From contig CM019220.1 of the NCBI GenBank assembly GCA_009741485.1, positions 33,487,929 to 33,551,928 of the forward strand: a stretch of DNA of 64,000 nucleotides, given 5' to 3'. Source of the stretch: Malurus cyaneus samueli. Taxonomy: Eukaryota > Chordata > Aves > Passeriformes > Maluridae. Below the pieces are notes generated by a model. The model made no database searches. It was given only the letters and a program-made list of their open reading frames with translations, and was not told where the DNA came from. The translations under genes were made by a program, and so were the position numbers. Position 1 is the first letter of the stretch. Each line of letters begins with the position of its first letter. Shown one piece after another: positions 50,501 through 63,910 of this stretch.

Positions 50501-53500
50501 GGCTTTTTTTGTGAGTGCTTTACACACACAAGGTAAAAGTAGATAAAGCTCCTAAGAATGGTACTCTTTCAGAAGGTATTACTGGAAAGCTGGACTGTAA
50601 ATAAAAGAGGTACCCCATATGGAATTGTGCCTCATCTCATGGCAAAGTAGAGAATAGACAAGGGTGCTGTACTTTTTATGTCTTTATGCACATGCTGCAG
50701 TATACAATGCAATACACATATATAATATCATCATTATTCTAAACAAACCCTACACTGCTACTTAACAACAGAAATAATTTGAGAAATGGGTAGGAGCTCT
50801 CTGGAAGGCAAAGTGACATATCAGTGTGCTTTTGGGTGACATAGATCAACAGGCTTTCTGAAGGTGCAGTGGTAGTAGTAATAGGCTTCTAATAACTATT
50901 CCTCAAATTTTAAGACTGTGTGCTCTAAATTTTAATATTTCAGTGGGAGTTAAGACTTCACCATTGTGGAAGAATTTCTCCTTTAAAGACTTGTAAATTT
51001 TGTTTAGGTAACTCTCCTCAACAAAGTGTACTGACTGAATTAGCCAAGGCAGTGTACGTTGAAGTCGTTGCCAAGCAAAATGGAAACACTGTTTATGTTT
51101 TGTGGATGTTCTTCTTGTCTATGTCCCTGTGCTTTTTCAAATGTTTATTTTCACGTTGGCTGTGTTGATCTCCTGCTTTCCCTGTCTTGTCATGCTAAGG
51201 TCTGCTTGCAGTGAGCCGGAATGGCAGAAATGGCTGTGCACAGGCTGCTCCGCAGCTCCAGCTCCTGACAGAGAGCATTATCTTCAAAATCCTGCAGTTC
51301 TATCTCCCTGCGCAGCCTGGAGCTGCTGGCTGTGCTGAGAACACTGCTTCTCATAACCCCCTTTGTTCAGTCATGTTACCCATGGAGCAGTCTCAGAATT
51401 TTTAGCATGGCTCTGATCTGGTTTTCTCGAATAATTTCGAAATGAATGGAGTTAAGATTAAAAGGAGCAAGAGCTCCGTGAAGTTTGGTTATAAAGCACT
51501 TCTAGGTGTTGCCAGCTACTACTAATAAATCCCCACCCCATGGCCAGTACAGTAATAGTCTTTGTCCTCAGACTACTGACATAGTGAGAGGCAGACTAGG
51601 GAGTATCATGTCTGTTATTTGCTGTTCAGTGCTCATATGTGTAGAACAGTGTTTAGATCATGGAAAATCTTTCATGTCTTTTTCTTGCTCCTTAATTAGA
51701 CATATTAAATAAGCACATTTGTTTCTCTCCTGTGTGCTAAGTTTGCTGACAAAAATCTGATCCTGGATTGTGGTTTTGTCTAATGCATTTTACCCTTGTG
51801 ATTTTGAAATGGATACAATTTATAAAGAAAGTTTTAGGTTCTTGGCATTTGACTTACCCTTGGGGTAGCCTGTTAGCCCAGCTGCTTTGCAGTTCTTACC
51901 TGAATTGCAGATATAGCTCAGCTCTCCTCAGAGGAGACTGAAAGTCCAGACAGATAATTAATTAAATATGTTGGCCCTTCAAAGTTGGTCATTAATCACA
52001 CTTCCTTATTGAGCCTTTTTTGATATATTTTTTTCTTTATTTGAAAAATATTGTGATCCTGAAAATCCAATACATTACTTAACATTGATTTCTGGCTCCT
52101 TATGATATAGCATACAGAGCCTCTTCAGAGAGGGTGCTATCTGGAGGTTAAATGTTAATGACCTCTCAGTCTGGCACAACCCTAGTGGCTCTAGGTAAAT
52201 AAAGCATTTGGTTTTTAACAGTGTGATCAGTTGTTTTTAAGGACATGTGAATTATTTTTAGACCAAAGAGCTGGAATTCTGTAGGTCAGCTGCCAAGTGG
52301 CTCCTGCAGAGCAGAGGCTGGAGCAGAGACAGCCACATTGTCCCAAACCCAAGCCAGGGAGTAAAGGCAGCACCATGGATCCAGCTTACAGGTGCTGCAG
52401 CCAAAGCCTGAGCTCCAGACTGTCTGTGCTCATCTTTGATAGATGCACTAAGTGACTCTTCTTTATGTGATTTGATTTCTTTCACAACTGTGCTGTTGGA
52501 GCATTTTCTGTTGGGAGTATAAACTAGGATTAGAAACTACACTTGTTAGAATTATAGACTGCACAGTATATGGTACAGAATATAGATTGTCTCTGTCCCT
52601 TCATCCCTTCAATGAATCAGAAACAATCTTTGTACGTGGATGGATATTGAGGATCAGTGCTTTAAATTATTTTCCTTACAAAGAGAGGCTTCTGTCCTTC
52701 TTATTAAAAAAGTGAGTCATAAATTCAGGCAAGTGCCTTAAGTATTTGGATTGTGAACTTGTGACTAACTCTGGAATTCTGAATGTGAAGTTTCGTAACT
52801 GGGCATCTAGCTCCTGATGTGTCATCTGGGCTACAGACATCTCCATTTTTTCTGAAGAACTGAGAACTAAGGGTTGTTTTGAAGTCACCTGAGGTGATCT
52901 TTTGGTTTTCTGGTTAACAGGACCCATGTGCTTGAAAAACAAAGAGTTCATAGAGCATCCAGGGGAGCCAATGCAACTCAGAAAGCATTGCATCAGTGTG
53001 CTCCTGTTCATGTTACCCCTGATTATACATCAACTGCAGGTTTTTTCAAAGCTGTAATTTTCTAGGTGGAGTAACTCCCACTGTTGCTGTCCCAATGAAA
53101 GATGATGACAGTATATTCACTAAAATCTTGGGGAAGATTCATGTTGAATGTAATTGTCTTTAAACAGGGATTCAAGATGATACTAAAAGACTGTTTACAT
53201 TTGTGTTGGTTGTTTAATGAAGAAAACTTACTGTAGCTAATAGGCAGACTAGGGTGAGGTGAGTTCCTGAAAAAGTTATAAGGAGATCTAAATGCAGTGT
53301 AAAAAATAGAGTTCCTCAATCCCTAACTATTACTGCATACCCATCCTATTTCTTTGTGTCTTCATTTTATCTTGGTATTTTTGTGGAGTTACTCTTCCCA
53401 GCCTCGTTGCAGTTTGTTCTCTGTCTGTGATAGGTTTGGGAATGTTCCTCCCTTATATATTGAATTAGCTGTTGTTGATGTATACCATTCACTATTATTA

Positions 53501-56500
53501 TTTTTGCTGATTTGTATTTAATAAATAAAATCAATGATGAGGTGTTGCTATGGACACTAATACATGAGCATTAGAGTTGGGATACCGAGTGTTGTCTTAT
53601 TTTGTGTGTGTCTGAGATGTTTTTCCCTTATTGCAATTCTCCTTTGGACTGAAGTTTGTGGTAGGACATCTGATTTTTCATGTCACCTGTTAGAGATCTG
53701 CAGATTTTTTGTTTTTTAGCTTCCATGTTTTCAACATCAGAATAGGTATTGATCTTCCTAAAAACTGAACAGCAGATTTATGTGGAGAGTCCATACTTTT
53801 TTTTTCTCAGAAGCCCTGGTTTGTATATCAGTGTTTTATTTTTGGATACTAAGATGTTTTATTCTGTAACACATTTGTTAATTTGAAAGAAATCAATATA
53901 TTAATTAGCCTTAAAATCTAACTTACTGAGGTTTTTTTTAATTTCAGAGCATTTGTGTAGTATAATTCCATGCTGAATCAATTAATGGAAAAACATTTGC
54001 CATATAGATATATCTAGAGGGGAGAAGTTAGGAATTAAATCTTTAAGGGCAAGGAACATACTGAAAGAGGGAAGTGTGAAGCTTTCTATTACCTTAACCT
54101 TTTTCTTTTTTTAATTGTGCTTTAGCTTTTTTCTCTTTTTTTTTTTTTGTAGCAGAAAGATAGATTTGCCATTTTCTGAGAGATCTGAGGAAGGATTTCT
54201 TTTTCTAAGACATTGATATCAAGTTGCAGTAAGATAGGAGTTCATGATCCAATTCTTTTAAATTCCTTTGAAAGACCCAGTGAGATGGACTCAATGTTTA
54301 ATCACTACAGTTTTATGCATTTATTTTAAAGGTTGAACCTACAAAGTATTGCATATTTGTTTCTTGGTACTAATATTTCCTAAAAGGTTTTGAAATACCT
54401 GTGAATGATACTAGTCAGCTTTTGACTTGATCTTGGATTTTTGCCTTCTGTTAGACTAAGGGCATGAGGCTCATTTAGAATCTTCTTGCAGGCCTGTAAG
54501 AATTTTCTGAGACTCACAAAAAATTCCTTGTGTCAGACATTCATATTGACTTAAAACTATATATAGTTTGAGCAAGGGTATAAGGTATCCTTACATCCTG
54601 TGTAAAAACACTTCTCATTTTTCTCATGCTACAACAGGAAATACAAGTGTTGGAGCTGTAGCAGTGAAAGTGATTTTTTTTTTCCCCAAATGCCAAAAAA
54701 AAATATATTTCTATGTATTTTATTTCTTTTTATCTTTGAGTTGTGGTTCAGTTGTTCTGTTCACAAACGGGATGTGTCTGTCTGAAGGAGAACATGTGTC
54801 ATATGTGCTCTAGACAGCTGAACTAACTAAATGGAGCCACTGTGATAATTTTTGCTTGGTTGTACTTCTGTTTCTCGTATTAAAGCATTAACCTGCTCTA
54901 AGAGTAGCAGTGCATGTAGAAATAGAACTTTAAACCCCAATAAAGTTGTACTAGTGTTACAAAACAGAAGTACAGTTTTTATGTATATATTCCTTTGACC
55001 TGGGGGGTTCTACACTTCAAAAAAACTAAACTCAAAACAACACACACGTGCAAACTTCAAAAAGAAGAAGAAATCTACCCCCTGCCTCTCAACAGAAAAA
55101 CAGACAAATATAACCCTGAAGCATGAAGAAAACACCCACATTCACACTAACATGAACTCCTGACAGGCTAGACATCAAACTGCAGCCAATACAGATTGGT
55201 TCTATTCTGACTGTGGTTCTGTTTTCCTCCATTTCTGTTCTCCCATGATATAATTGCAGTGGCTAAGGCAAAATGGATGATAGTGACTGAGCCACAGTGA
55301 ATTACACTGAGCCATGTCCTTCCTCTGGATGCAGCTCCGACACTGTTGCTCTGCAGTGCCATGGCAAAGCAGAGAAAACTTGTTGAGAACTTACTGCAAA
55401 ATAAGGCATGGAAAATCAGACAAATCAACATTTGAGTAATAGCAGTGGGAGGGAGTGCATCAAGGCAAAGGTTTGAAACTAATTTAACATTTCAGTGTAT
55501 AGCTCAAGCTCATTACTTTTCCTTTTTTTTATAATTAGGTTTTTTTCGGGACTATCCTTATGTTTGGGGTTTTTTTGGGGACATTTGATTTGGTTTAGTT
55601 TTATTTTTATTATTTTCATTACAACTGAAGACATCAAGCTCTGTTGTGAGGAGAAAGTTTTCATAATAGTCTTGGGGTGTTAAATACCTGCGATGAAGAC
55701 AGGAATAATTAAATATTGCTAATGGGGTAAAACTAATAAATTGTGCATCCTTGATTTCACTAGATATTCCACAATAGACCAAGTAAAATAAGATACTGGA
55801 GATATCAGTCAGAACAGGTTCTCCCAGATCTGCTGAAACTTGATCCTACACTGAGCTGAGGTGTCATATTATAATCTGTAGTACACTACACAGAGCAGGG
55901 AGTGGAGGTGAGCACAATCCTACATTTAAGAAGAGTCTTGCTGTGTGGTCACTGTGCTGTGATTTCTGTGGAACAGAAGTTTCCTGTTATATAAGGGAGC
56001 ACAGCACTAAGTATTTGATTAGCTGAGGTCATGTGTCACCTAAATGTTCTTCAAGGACATGTTCATTCTATGCCTTCACATTTACATGTAAGTTTAATTT
56101 GGTAGGTGGACATATACAGGTAAATTTGGAGGTTTTTCTAGTTTTTTTCTATTTGTGTAAGAATTGGAATTACCATTTTTTAGGCATTTACAGTTTCTGC
56201 TTTAGCTGAACCTGATGTGCAGCCTAGCACATTAGATGCCAGAAGCATGACGTGAATTTCTTAACTGCATAAATATCTTTGTAACCATTGTAATAGGTTA
56301 TGTCTTATTCTCAAAAATGCTGTTGGTATGATGCTGGCCTGTATTATGATGGAGCCCTTGAAATGAGATTGGAAGGCAGGCTTTTCCATTCTTTCTGGAT
56401 GATCATGAAATGAAACAGTTACCAGGTAGCTGCTATTAGCTGCAGGTTTTTCTGAAAAGCCGGTATGTTCTTGCAAATGCCATCAACTTCTACCTGTAAT

Positions 56501-59196
56501 GGAGCTATGTTTTGACAGTTTGGTAGAAATGTGGTCAAGTACTTGACAACTTCATATATTTTCATGGTGAGCTGGGCTCATGACAGACCTTTCCAGGATT
56601 TGAAACCTTTCAGCAAATGGCAGTTTAGAAAGGAAAATAGAAAGTGCGTTGTGTAAGCATCATGGAACTCACGGAACACTTGGATTTCCTTTTTTAAAGG
56701 GTAGATTGGGAAACAGATGATAGAAGATAGATTGTCTAAAACAATACCAGGACAGTATCTGCTCAGAGGCATAATGGTGTGAGTACATGTGAGTTGTTAG
56801 AAGGAATAAGCAAGGAAAACAAGGAAAAAACCCCAACAATCAAACTATAATTGAGGCTGAAAGCATGAAGTTGATTTGCAATCATAGATCCTCATTTTTG
56901 TCCTGGTTATGCGTTTTCACTTTGATGAAGCTTATAGAGTTGTGTATTCATAAACCTAGACTAGTGATTGAGCGTGTCTTAAATTTTGAGTTACCAAACA
57001 AGGATGTATTAAAAATGTCTTCACTAAAGTGAAGAAATGTCTTGATGGTGAACAGTTGAGAACCAGAAGAACCATTTGAAAACCTTGTCTGTGGCTGCAT
57101 GTATTTTGTGATGTGTTAAAACAGGAACACTTGACAAAAAGGAGTCTGTCTCAAGCCTAATTTTTTTTTGTTTTGTTTTGCAAAAAAAGATTTCTACCTA
57201 CTCAATGGAACTTGAGGGTTTTGCCTTTCATTTAATAGGATTTCATGGTATGGTCAGGATTTGAGTAAATTAGATTGACAGAAGACTTCTTTGTACTCTT
57301 TTTTTTTAAAAGGCTGCTTTTTTTCATTCTAATTTCTACAGTATCTGTGCAAATAAGTGTCTTGTGAAAGTAGCAGTGTCAGACTTACAGTTTAATTGTG
57401 CAGCATCATTAAAACAGCTAAAACCAATACTTAGGGCTGTGACCAGTTCAGGGATTGATTTAAGAAAAAATTTGTTACATGGAAAATATGTTAAAGTTAT
57501 AGGAGTTACAGGAGTTACAGAAGTCCCATCATTCAATATGTAAGTTTTATTCAGTCTGTGAAATTTATCTAGCAATCATGCAGATTCTAACTTTGTTAGC
57601 GAGTAATTTCCATAGTATTATGAAATGTCTCCTCGTGACCTATTCAGATTTGTGTTGAAATATTTATTCCTGGTTCGAAACAAGTTTGTTACTGTAGGGC
57701 AGACAGAACATGTTATACAAGTGATGTCAGCTGTAACACGAATTGTTAGCTTTGATATCAGCCTTTGCCCTTGATTGATGTGTATTTATTTTGGCAGGGA
57801 TGTTGCCTTAGATATGCTGTGGTCTCCCCATTGGCTCCATAGCCTCTGCTATGTCGGGCACTGCTGGGCTCTAACAGGCACCTGGGAGCAGGAGCCAAGG
57901 GATGCCTGAGCTGGCACTTGTGCTGCAAGAGCTGAACATCAAACGATGGCTGCATTTCATCTGAAATCAACTACTTAGATCTGTAGAAGTGTTTTGCATA
58001 AGTGCAAACTAAGGATTACTATTTATCATTATTGCCTTTTTCATCTTCATGCTATTTCAAAGTAATCGGAATAACCTTTGAAGTTAGGGAAGGTACTGTT
58101 TTTCCCATTATATAACTAGCTAACATAAAGCACTAAGAGGCAAAGTAACTTACCTTAGATCAGGCTATTCTGCATCAGAGCCAGAAACACAATATGAGTT
58201 TCTCTTTTATATATTTCAAGGTCTGGAATTTTTTTCTTTCCTTTAGGAAAAGAAAACGCATTTACATGTATCTAACATGCGCTTGTGTGCCCTCACACAA
58301 GATGCAGTTTTCAGTCTGAAGAAGGTCACTCCAGCTGGTGCCTTGGAAAGAGAAGCTGTGTGTAATTGGGACTATTGATTTTGCTGGGGTTCTCATGAGG
58401 TTAAAGCCTTTCTCCTCTCTGGGCCATTCTCCCTGTTTCAGCTCCTGCCCTGCCAAGTGCTGGCCCTGCTGCTGCCTCTCCTCCTCACAGACCCTGTCAG
58501 GTTCCCACAGCCTTTTCTGTCCTTCATTTCCTTCCACATGAGGATGTCCCCAAATAGCTGCGTCTCATATCTGTGGAGCATCTTTGGGAGAGAGGTTCTT
58601 CCTGCCCGGAAACCATCTGAATTTCCATTTAAGCAAGGACAGTAGAGGGAAATAGCCCTTTGTAAGGCCTCCGCTGGGAAGGAGGGGCAGCAACCAAGAG
58701 AGGTTCAGCTGCTCCTCTGCCCTTCTCCATTTGCTGGCATGGACACAGGCGAGAGCAGAGTGCTCAGGGATGGCCCATGCTGAATGGAACCAAGCCAGGA
58801 GCTGCTCTGACACACTGATGCACACTCAATCAAAGTGTCTGTGCTACTAAGGAAGAAAAGGGGAGATGCTTCTCACTGCATTCCTCAGGCATTTCATGTG
58901 GGAAATACCTGGTAAGAGCAACCAGTACCATGTTAGAGCATGGAGAAATGCAATGATTATTGTAATCTTGAATTTGCAGAAGAATTCTAAAATATTTCTG
59001 AAATCCTAGAAGTTATTTGCTGAAGATAGGAATTATATGGCCATGTGGAGAAGATGACTGGGGAAAATAAGAGAGTAGAATCGATTAATGGGAAAATGGG
59101 ACATGTACATTCATGTTAATCTATCCTTCTAAACCATGATAGCAAGAGCTAAAGAGATGCATACCTTTTGGAATACTATGGGCATAGTCTGAATTT

Positions 59197-59197
59197 N
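59197..59197. other. Ambiguous base (N)
   Basis: A single n in gaatttncat, either an unresolved base call or a masked position in the assembly. Confidence 0.99.
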
Positions 59198-59406
59198 CAT
59201 TAGCCAGATAAACACAATCCTTTGCTAACTGTGAATGTTGCTGAAATATCAGACAAGTTTAACTCACAAAACTTAGGCCTTCACATTTAAAATCACAAAA
59301 CTTTTTACATACAAGGATGTATGCTATACTGAGTTGTACTAGAAGTATAGAAAAATGCTCTTGAATTAGTGTAGGAAAAGTTAAGTTTTCATACTAAAAT
59401 ACTTGC

Positions 59407-59432
59407 TACACTTGAGGATTACACTTGAGGAT
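59407..59432. repeat. 13-bp tandem duplication
   Basis: tacacttgaggat occurs twice without a gap (59407-59419 and 59420-59432), then tacaat. Simple slippage product. Confidence 0.9.
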
Positions 59433-59850
59433 TACAATATTAAGTTGATTTAGAGCATTATGTCTGAAGTACTGGGACGTAAACCAAAAGTGTAACGAAA
59501 GGTTTTGTCAGAACTAATTCTCACCCTGTTTGTATTGATCTTGGGCTTGTACTTGAAACAGGTTGGCTGCTTAAAATTGTGCTGTAATTTAGATTTCATT
59601 GCATGCTTAGGGAAATTATTTGGAATAAACATCCAATACAATCATGCCCATTAAATCAGTTCATTCTTTATTGCCTGTTGCTAAGTCTGACAAGAAAAAA
59701 AAAATTCCTGAAAGTCAGTGAGAGGTGTGCAGCTCTACTTACAGGGCATGAGTGCTGTGTGTTCCTGCCCACGCGAGAGCAGCACCACATCTCTGTGAAC
59801 AGAGGCACTGCCACTCCTTCAGGTGTGCCCAAAAGAACCTGCTGGGACAG

Positions 59851-59971
59851 GCTCAGACATCCCACACTGCTTGGGCCAGGCTCAGACATCCCACACTGCT
59901 TGGGCCAGGCTCAGACATCCCACACTGCTTGGGCCTGGCTCAGACATCCCACACTGCTTGGGCCAGGCTCA
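59851..59971. repeat. 29-bp minisatellite, four copies
   Basis: Four head-to-tail units of 29 bp (59851, 59880, 59909, 59938), each beginning gctcagacatcccacactgc and ending ttgggccag or ttgggcctg, followed by a partial gctca. The copies are identical except for one a-to-t change in the third. Because 29 is not a multiple of three, each unit shifts frame, and open frames of 96 to 148 codons cross it in all three + frames. These are by-products of the repeat, not genes. There are no spacers, so it is not a CRISPR array. Confidence 0.95.
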
Positions 59972-62395
59972 CCTTCCCTCCCAGGAAATGGCTGGCAAGG
60001 GGGGAACCTGGGTTCCTGGAGCAGCAAGGAGAGCGTGGCTGACTGCTAAACAGCATTCCTGGGCTTCAGCACTCTTGAAGACATTAAAAATACAGCACAT
60101 GCTCTCAGAGCTGCCTTTTCTGAAGGATCTGGAAGATCCCTTGTTAGCTCACCCATATAGAAATAGGCATTTCAGTGTTTTGATATAATTTTGGGGTTCT
60201 ATTTTTAGTGCCTGGGAACATTACAGACATGATATATGTAGCTATTGAGCTTGTTGGAGTTAAAATAACTTCAAATATCTTTAAAGAGGCTTTCTGAAGT
60301 ACCCATTTTTTTCCATTGCAGCACATGTATTTTTTGATCCAGTGTGTTACAGAGGCTGGCAGTGTGCCATTATGTTAAAGCTGGTGTTACCATTTGGTTT
60401 GATAAGCAGGAAGTCCTGTTAGTCCAAGATGAATGTAAGGGGATGAATATGAATGTTTTTTCAGCCTTTTTATTTAAAATGTGTTTTTTGACTTTTATTT
60501 CAATATGGAGGATGTCCTCAGTATGTTAAGTGCTCAAATTAGCTTTCCATTAAGCTTGAAGGTAAGTTTGAAGTGTACTCAAAATCAGTTTGACTGTAGA
60601 AGCAAGACACTTCTTTTATCTCTCTAGTAATCAAATATTTATTGGTATACAGGGAATTTCAGAAAGAATAACCTAGATTTAGTTTTGTGTTTGAATTGTT
60701 CTTTATCTTGCATATATCGTGATTATAAGGTTCTGTTCAGTAGTATTAGAAATTATACTGAAGATGTCTGAAGTCCCAGAAGAAAAGGCAGGAGAATAAG
60801 TTTTGTTGAGTTTTTACTCATTAATTTCTTCTGTACAAATGTGACAAGCTGCTAATTCACCTCTCTGTATCTAGTCATCAAAGAAAGAGCACTTAGGGAT
60901 TTCATAACCCACTCTGCTGCCAAAGACATTAGCACTCATTCTTCATTTTTGAGTTTCATAATCACTGCAACCTTGAGTGTTCAAAATGAGCCAAAAAGGC
61001 CAATCTAAACCCCACAGCCTGGTTCCAAGTTGGATGCTCAGTGGCAGCCAGTGCAATGGAGGAGGACAGAGACTGTGGAAGGGATTCCATCTCTGGCACT
61101 GCCTGGCTGCAGGGACACGGAGGGAGTCTTCCTCTTCCAGACAAAGCTGAAATCCTAATATATTTTATAATTATATTTAAATATATCTTCTATATTTATA
61201 TAGAAGATTTTTGAACAGAGATCTGCCCACTGAAACTCTGCCATCATGGATGACTGACTCCTGGCTGTAGCAGGATTCCTCTGGAGGAAGGAATTATGGG
61301 AAACAAATTTTACAGCCCAAGCTGTATGATGTTTTCACAGAGGCATTCACTGAGGAGGCAGATGGGATCTGTGATGCATGATTGCCAGGTTGTGATGTTA
61401 CTGCAAGTCTCATGAGAGACTGGTGCTTTCTGACAGTCCAGATTCCACACTGTGATGTGATTATGTGAAAAGTGCATTAAAATTTTAGCTCTCCTGATGT
61501 GGAGAAAAACATGAAGAGATGTGTCATAAAGAACACTCTGACAATAAGCATATAAGACTTTATATAGAAGTTAAAATCAGTCAAATATGATGATGCTAAG
61601 TGCAAAGTGGAAACATATTGGTGACTGTTTAAATCATTTCTTCAAACATTGGAACGATTGGAAGAAAGTGCAAATTTTCTGTTTCATCTAAGCCAATAGA
61701 CTAGAAACCAGATATTTGCTCTTAAGTCCACCGAAAACATCCATTTTTAGTTATGAAAGAAAATTGCCTAAGGGCAATGAATTGGAAGAATTATTCTGTT
61801 AAAGAATGTTGCACCATCTCCCACAAGAAATAAAATTCCCGTTGTCTTTTCCATCTGCATGAGCATCGTGCTCGGCTCCCCTGCATAGAAGTTTTTTTGC
61901 TAATTTCATGATGCCTCTAAAAATTTTATGTGAAAGAGTATTCCTTACTTTAATTTTGGTGTAAGTATTGAAGATGATCATGTTGATAACATTTTGTAGT
62001 TCTATTGCAATAATTTGGACATGGATCTTAATTTTATTAATAATTTGTCAAATGCTTATAGAAAGATGAAACCTTACTCTTTATACATGGGTTCATAAAA
62101 CAGAATTAGAGTAATAATTGTTTTAAAGCATGCACCGATAAAAACTTAGGTCAGGAGCAGAAGTTGCTAGGAAATGCTATCTTTTCTTTTCATCATTCTC
62201 AGCAATACATAGATTTAATAGGAAATTGAGAACAGCTCCTGCTGGAGTTCATTGTAAGTGTCTGTAGACCATAATTTAAAGGTATTCCAGCCTTGTAGCT
62301 CCAACTTAACTAAAAATATAGGATAAAGGCTTTTAATTAAATTGGTGTAGATGGGATTCCTGTTTTCATTATATGATAGTCTGACCTATAATGTT
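59972..62395 (+). other. BMPR2 intron 3, middle part; no gene seen
   Basis: Plain intron, AT-rich except for a moderately GC-rich block near 60980-61140. Only the hairpin at 61185-61208 stands out. Confidence 0.65.
61185..61208. repeat. Perfect 10-bp inverted repeat in AT-rich tract
   Basis: The arms atcttctata and tatagaagat flank a 4-nt loop (ttta), within a longer TATA-rich stretch from about 61157. Extruding hairpins of this sort are common in AT-rich introns. Confidence 0.75.
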
Positions 62396-62426
62396 TTTTT
62401 GGTTAATGTTTTTTTTGGTTGGGTGT

Positions 62427-62463
<37 letters not shown>

Positions 62464-62480
62464 TTGGTTTTTTTTGGTTT
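62391..62480. repeat. T-rich low-complexity tract with 34-base poly-T
   Basis: A degenerate repeat of the form gttttttt-ggtt leads into an uninterrupted run of 34 T (62429-62462), followed by gttggttttttttggttt. It looks like slippage expansion. A retroposed poly-A tail on the - strand is possible, but I see no recognisable body next to it. Confidence 0.88.
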
Positions 62481-63910
62481 AAAAAGTTCTCTGCTTATTT
62501 TTTTTCTTACACATTTTGTTCCCTGCGCTGAGCGAATTTAGGATGTACATAACATCGTTTGGGTCATTTTGGCATAGTGTTTATGTCAGAGGCTTTGTAA
62601 TTTGCTCTAATGTGATGAAGACAGATGAAGTCTCTTACTGCAGGACAGTGGATCAGGAATAAAGCAGTGGTCACTTGGCTGGAAAGAAATGTCAATTACT
62701 GTCCAGAAAGGAGGAGGGGAAAAAACACTTGATGAGGTGTTTTGGTTTGGTTGGAATATGCTGCTAGAGTACAGTAAGGGATTCATATTTTACTAGTTGT
62801 GGAGAGCTCCAAGGAATGTTTGATACAAGCTTTGTGTAGACAAAACAGATAAACAGATTATGATTGAGGTCTGTGGGCCCTTGGAAAAGATTGCTAATTG
62901 TATGTTTTTTCAAAGGACTGAGATCTTATCACTGTCACGAAAACCATGCAGGGCCACTGTGAAAAGAAATGTGAGTTTAAAAGCAAGTTGACTTAAATAC
63001 ACTTGAAAGGCCTTTCTGATCTGCAGAGCATATTTGCAGTCATCTGCAGCTGAAGGCAGCCTTGCCCCCACACTGCAGCCTTCTGTCTCCTGCTGTGTTG
63101 GTGATGGAACCAAAAGCTTTCCCTCTTCCTTCTGGTCTCATCCGTGGTATCACAGAGATTCCTTAATGGCAGAGCAACTTCTGCAACAGATTGGCAATCA
63201 ACATATTGAATCTATCACATCAAAGAAATAGTTGTAGGATGGCATGAAGACTCTGCTTATTTTAAAGTAATCTGTATGGGCAGATCTTTTGAATCCCTGT
63301 GTAAATATACTGACTTGGATCAGAGTCCATACAGCTGTAGTTGTTTTGAAGAATCAGATGTTACTGTTGTGCTGTGAAAGTTACAGGATGGTGTTTTCCT
63401 TAGATGTTTGAGGCTAACATTGCTACTTATATGTGATATGGCAAATTAAATACATATTAATATCTTGGTATCTATCAGCTTTAAGACCTCTTGGCTTCTG
63501 ATACATAGCTACCAGAAATTCTGTGGGAGCATAGGTAATTATTTTTAAAACTGATTTTCATTCTATAGAATAATTGTATGTTTCTCTAAAATGTTTTTAT
63601 ACAATGCTTCTCTAAACTTAAATACACACATGTATTTTCTCGAATTATTTACTACTGTGTGACAGATACACAGCTGTGAGTCATTTACATGAAGAGCAGG
63701 CAGAGTTCTGAAAATTGAATGAAAAGCTTTAATAGCAATATAGAGATCTGGTGGAAATTTATGTGCAAATGTCCTTTATTATATGATCACCACCATGTAA
63801 ATATATAGCATTGAAACAACATTCCAAAGCCTGAAGTTTCTTATTCAAATATTAGGAGAGGTAGGGAGAAGTTTTCTGGACAGCTTTTAGCTGCTATAGT
63901 GAGGAGACCA
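62481..63910 (+). other. BMPR2 intron 3, last part; no gene seen
   Basis: AT-rich intron without recognisable repeats, exons or long open frames. Confidence 0.65.

Larger units (their letters stand above)
43656..59850 (+). other. BMPR2 intron 3, first part; no exon 4 seen
   Basis: AT-rich intron starting with GTGAGT. I looked for exon 4 (about 110 bp, encoding the transmembrane helix) and did not recognise it on the + strand. It holds the near-palindrome at 44525-44550, a G run (45145-45155), homopolymer T and A runs, a 13-bp duplication at 59407-59432 and one ambiguous base at 59197. The open frames are short and composition-driven. Confidence 0.7.

Noticed and set aside
59851..59971. CRISPR-like regular repeats
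   Set aside because: The 29-bp units touch each other with no spacers, in vertebrate intron sequence.
59603..60188. Overlapping + strand frames of 148, 96 and 121 codons with repeated peptides
   Set aside because: They are the three readings of a 29-bp minisatellite whose unit is not a multiple of three, so they are not a repeat protein.
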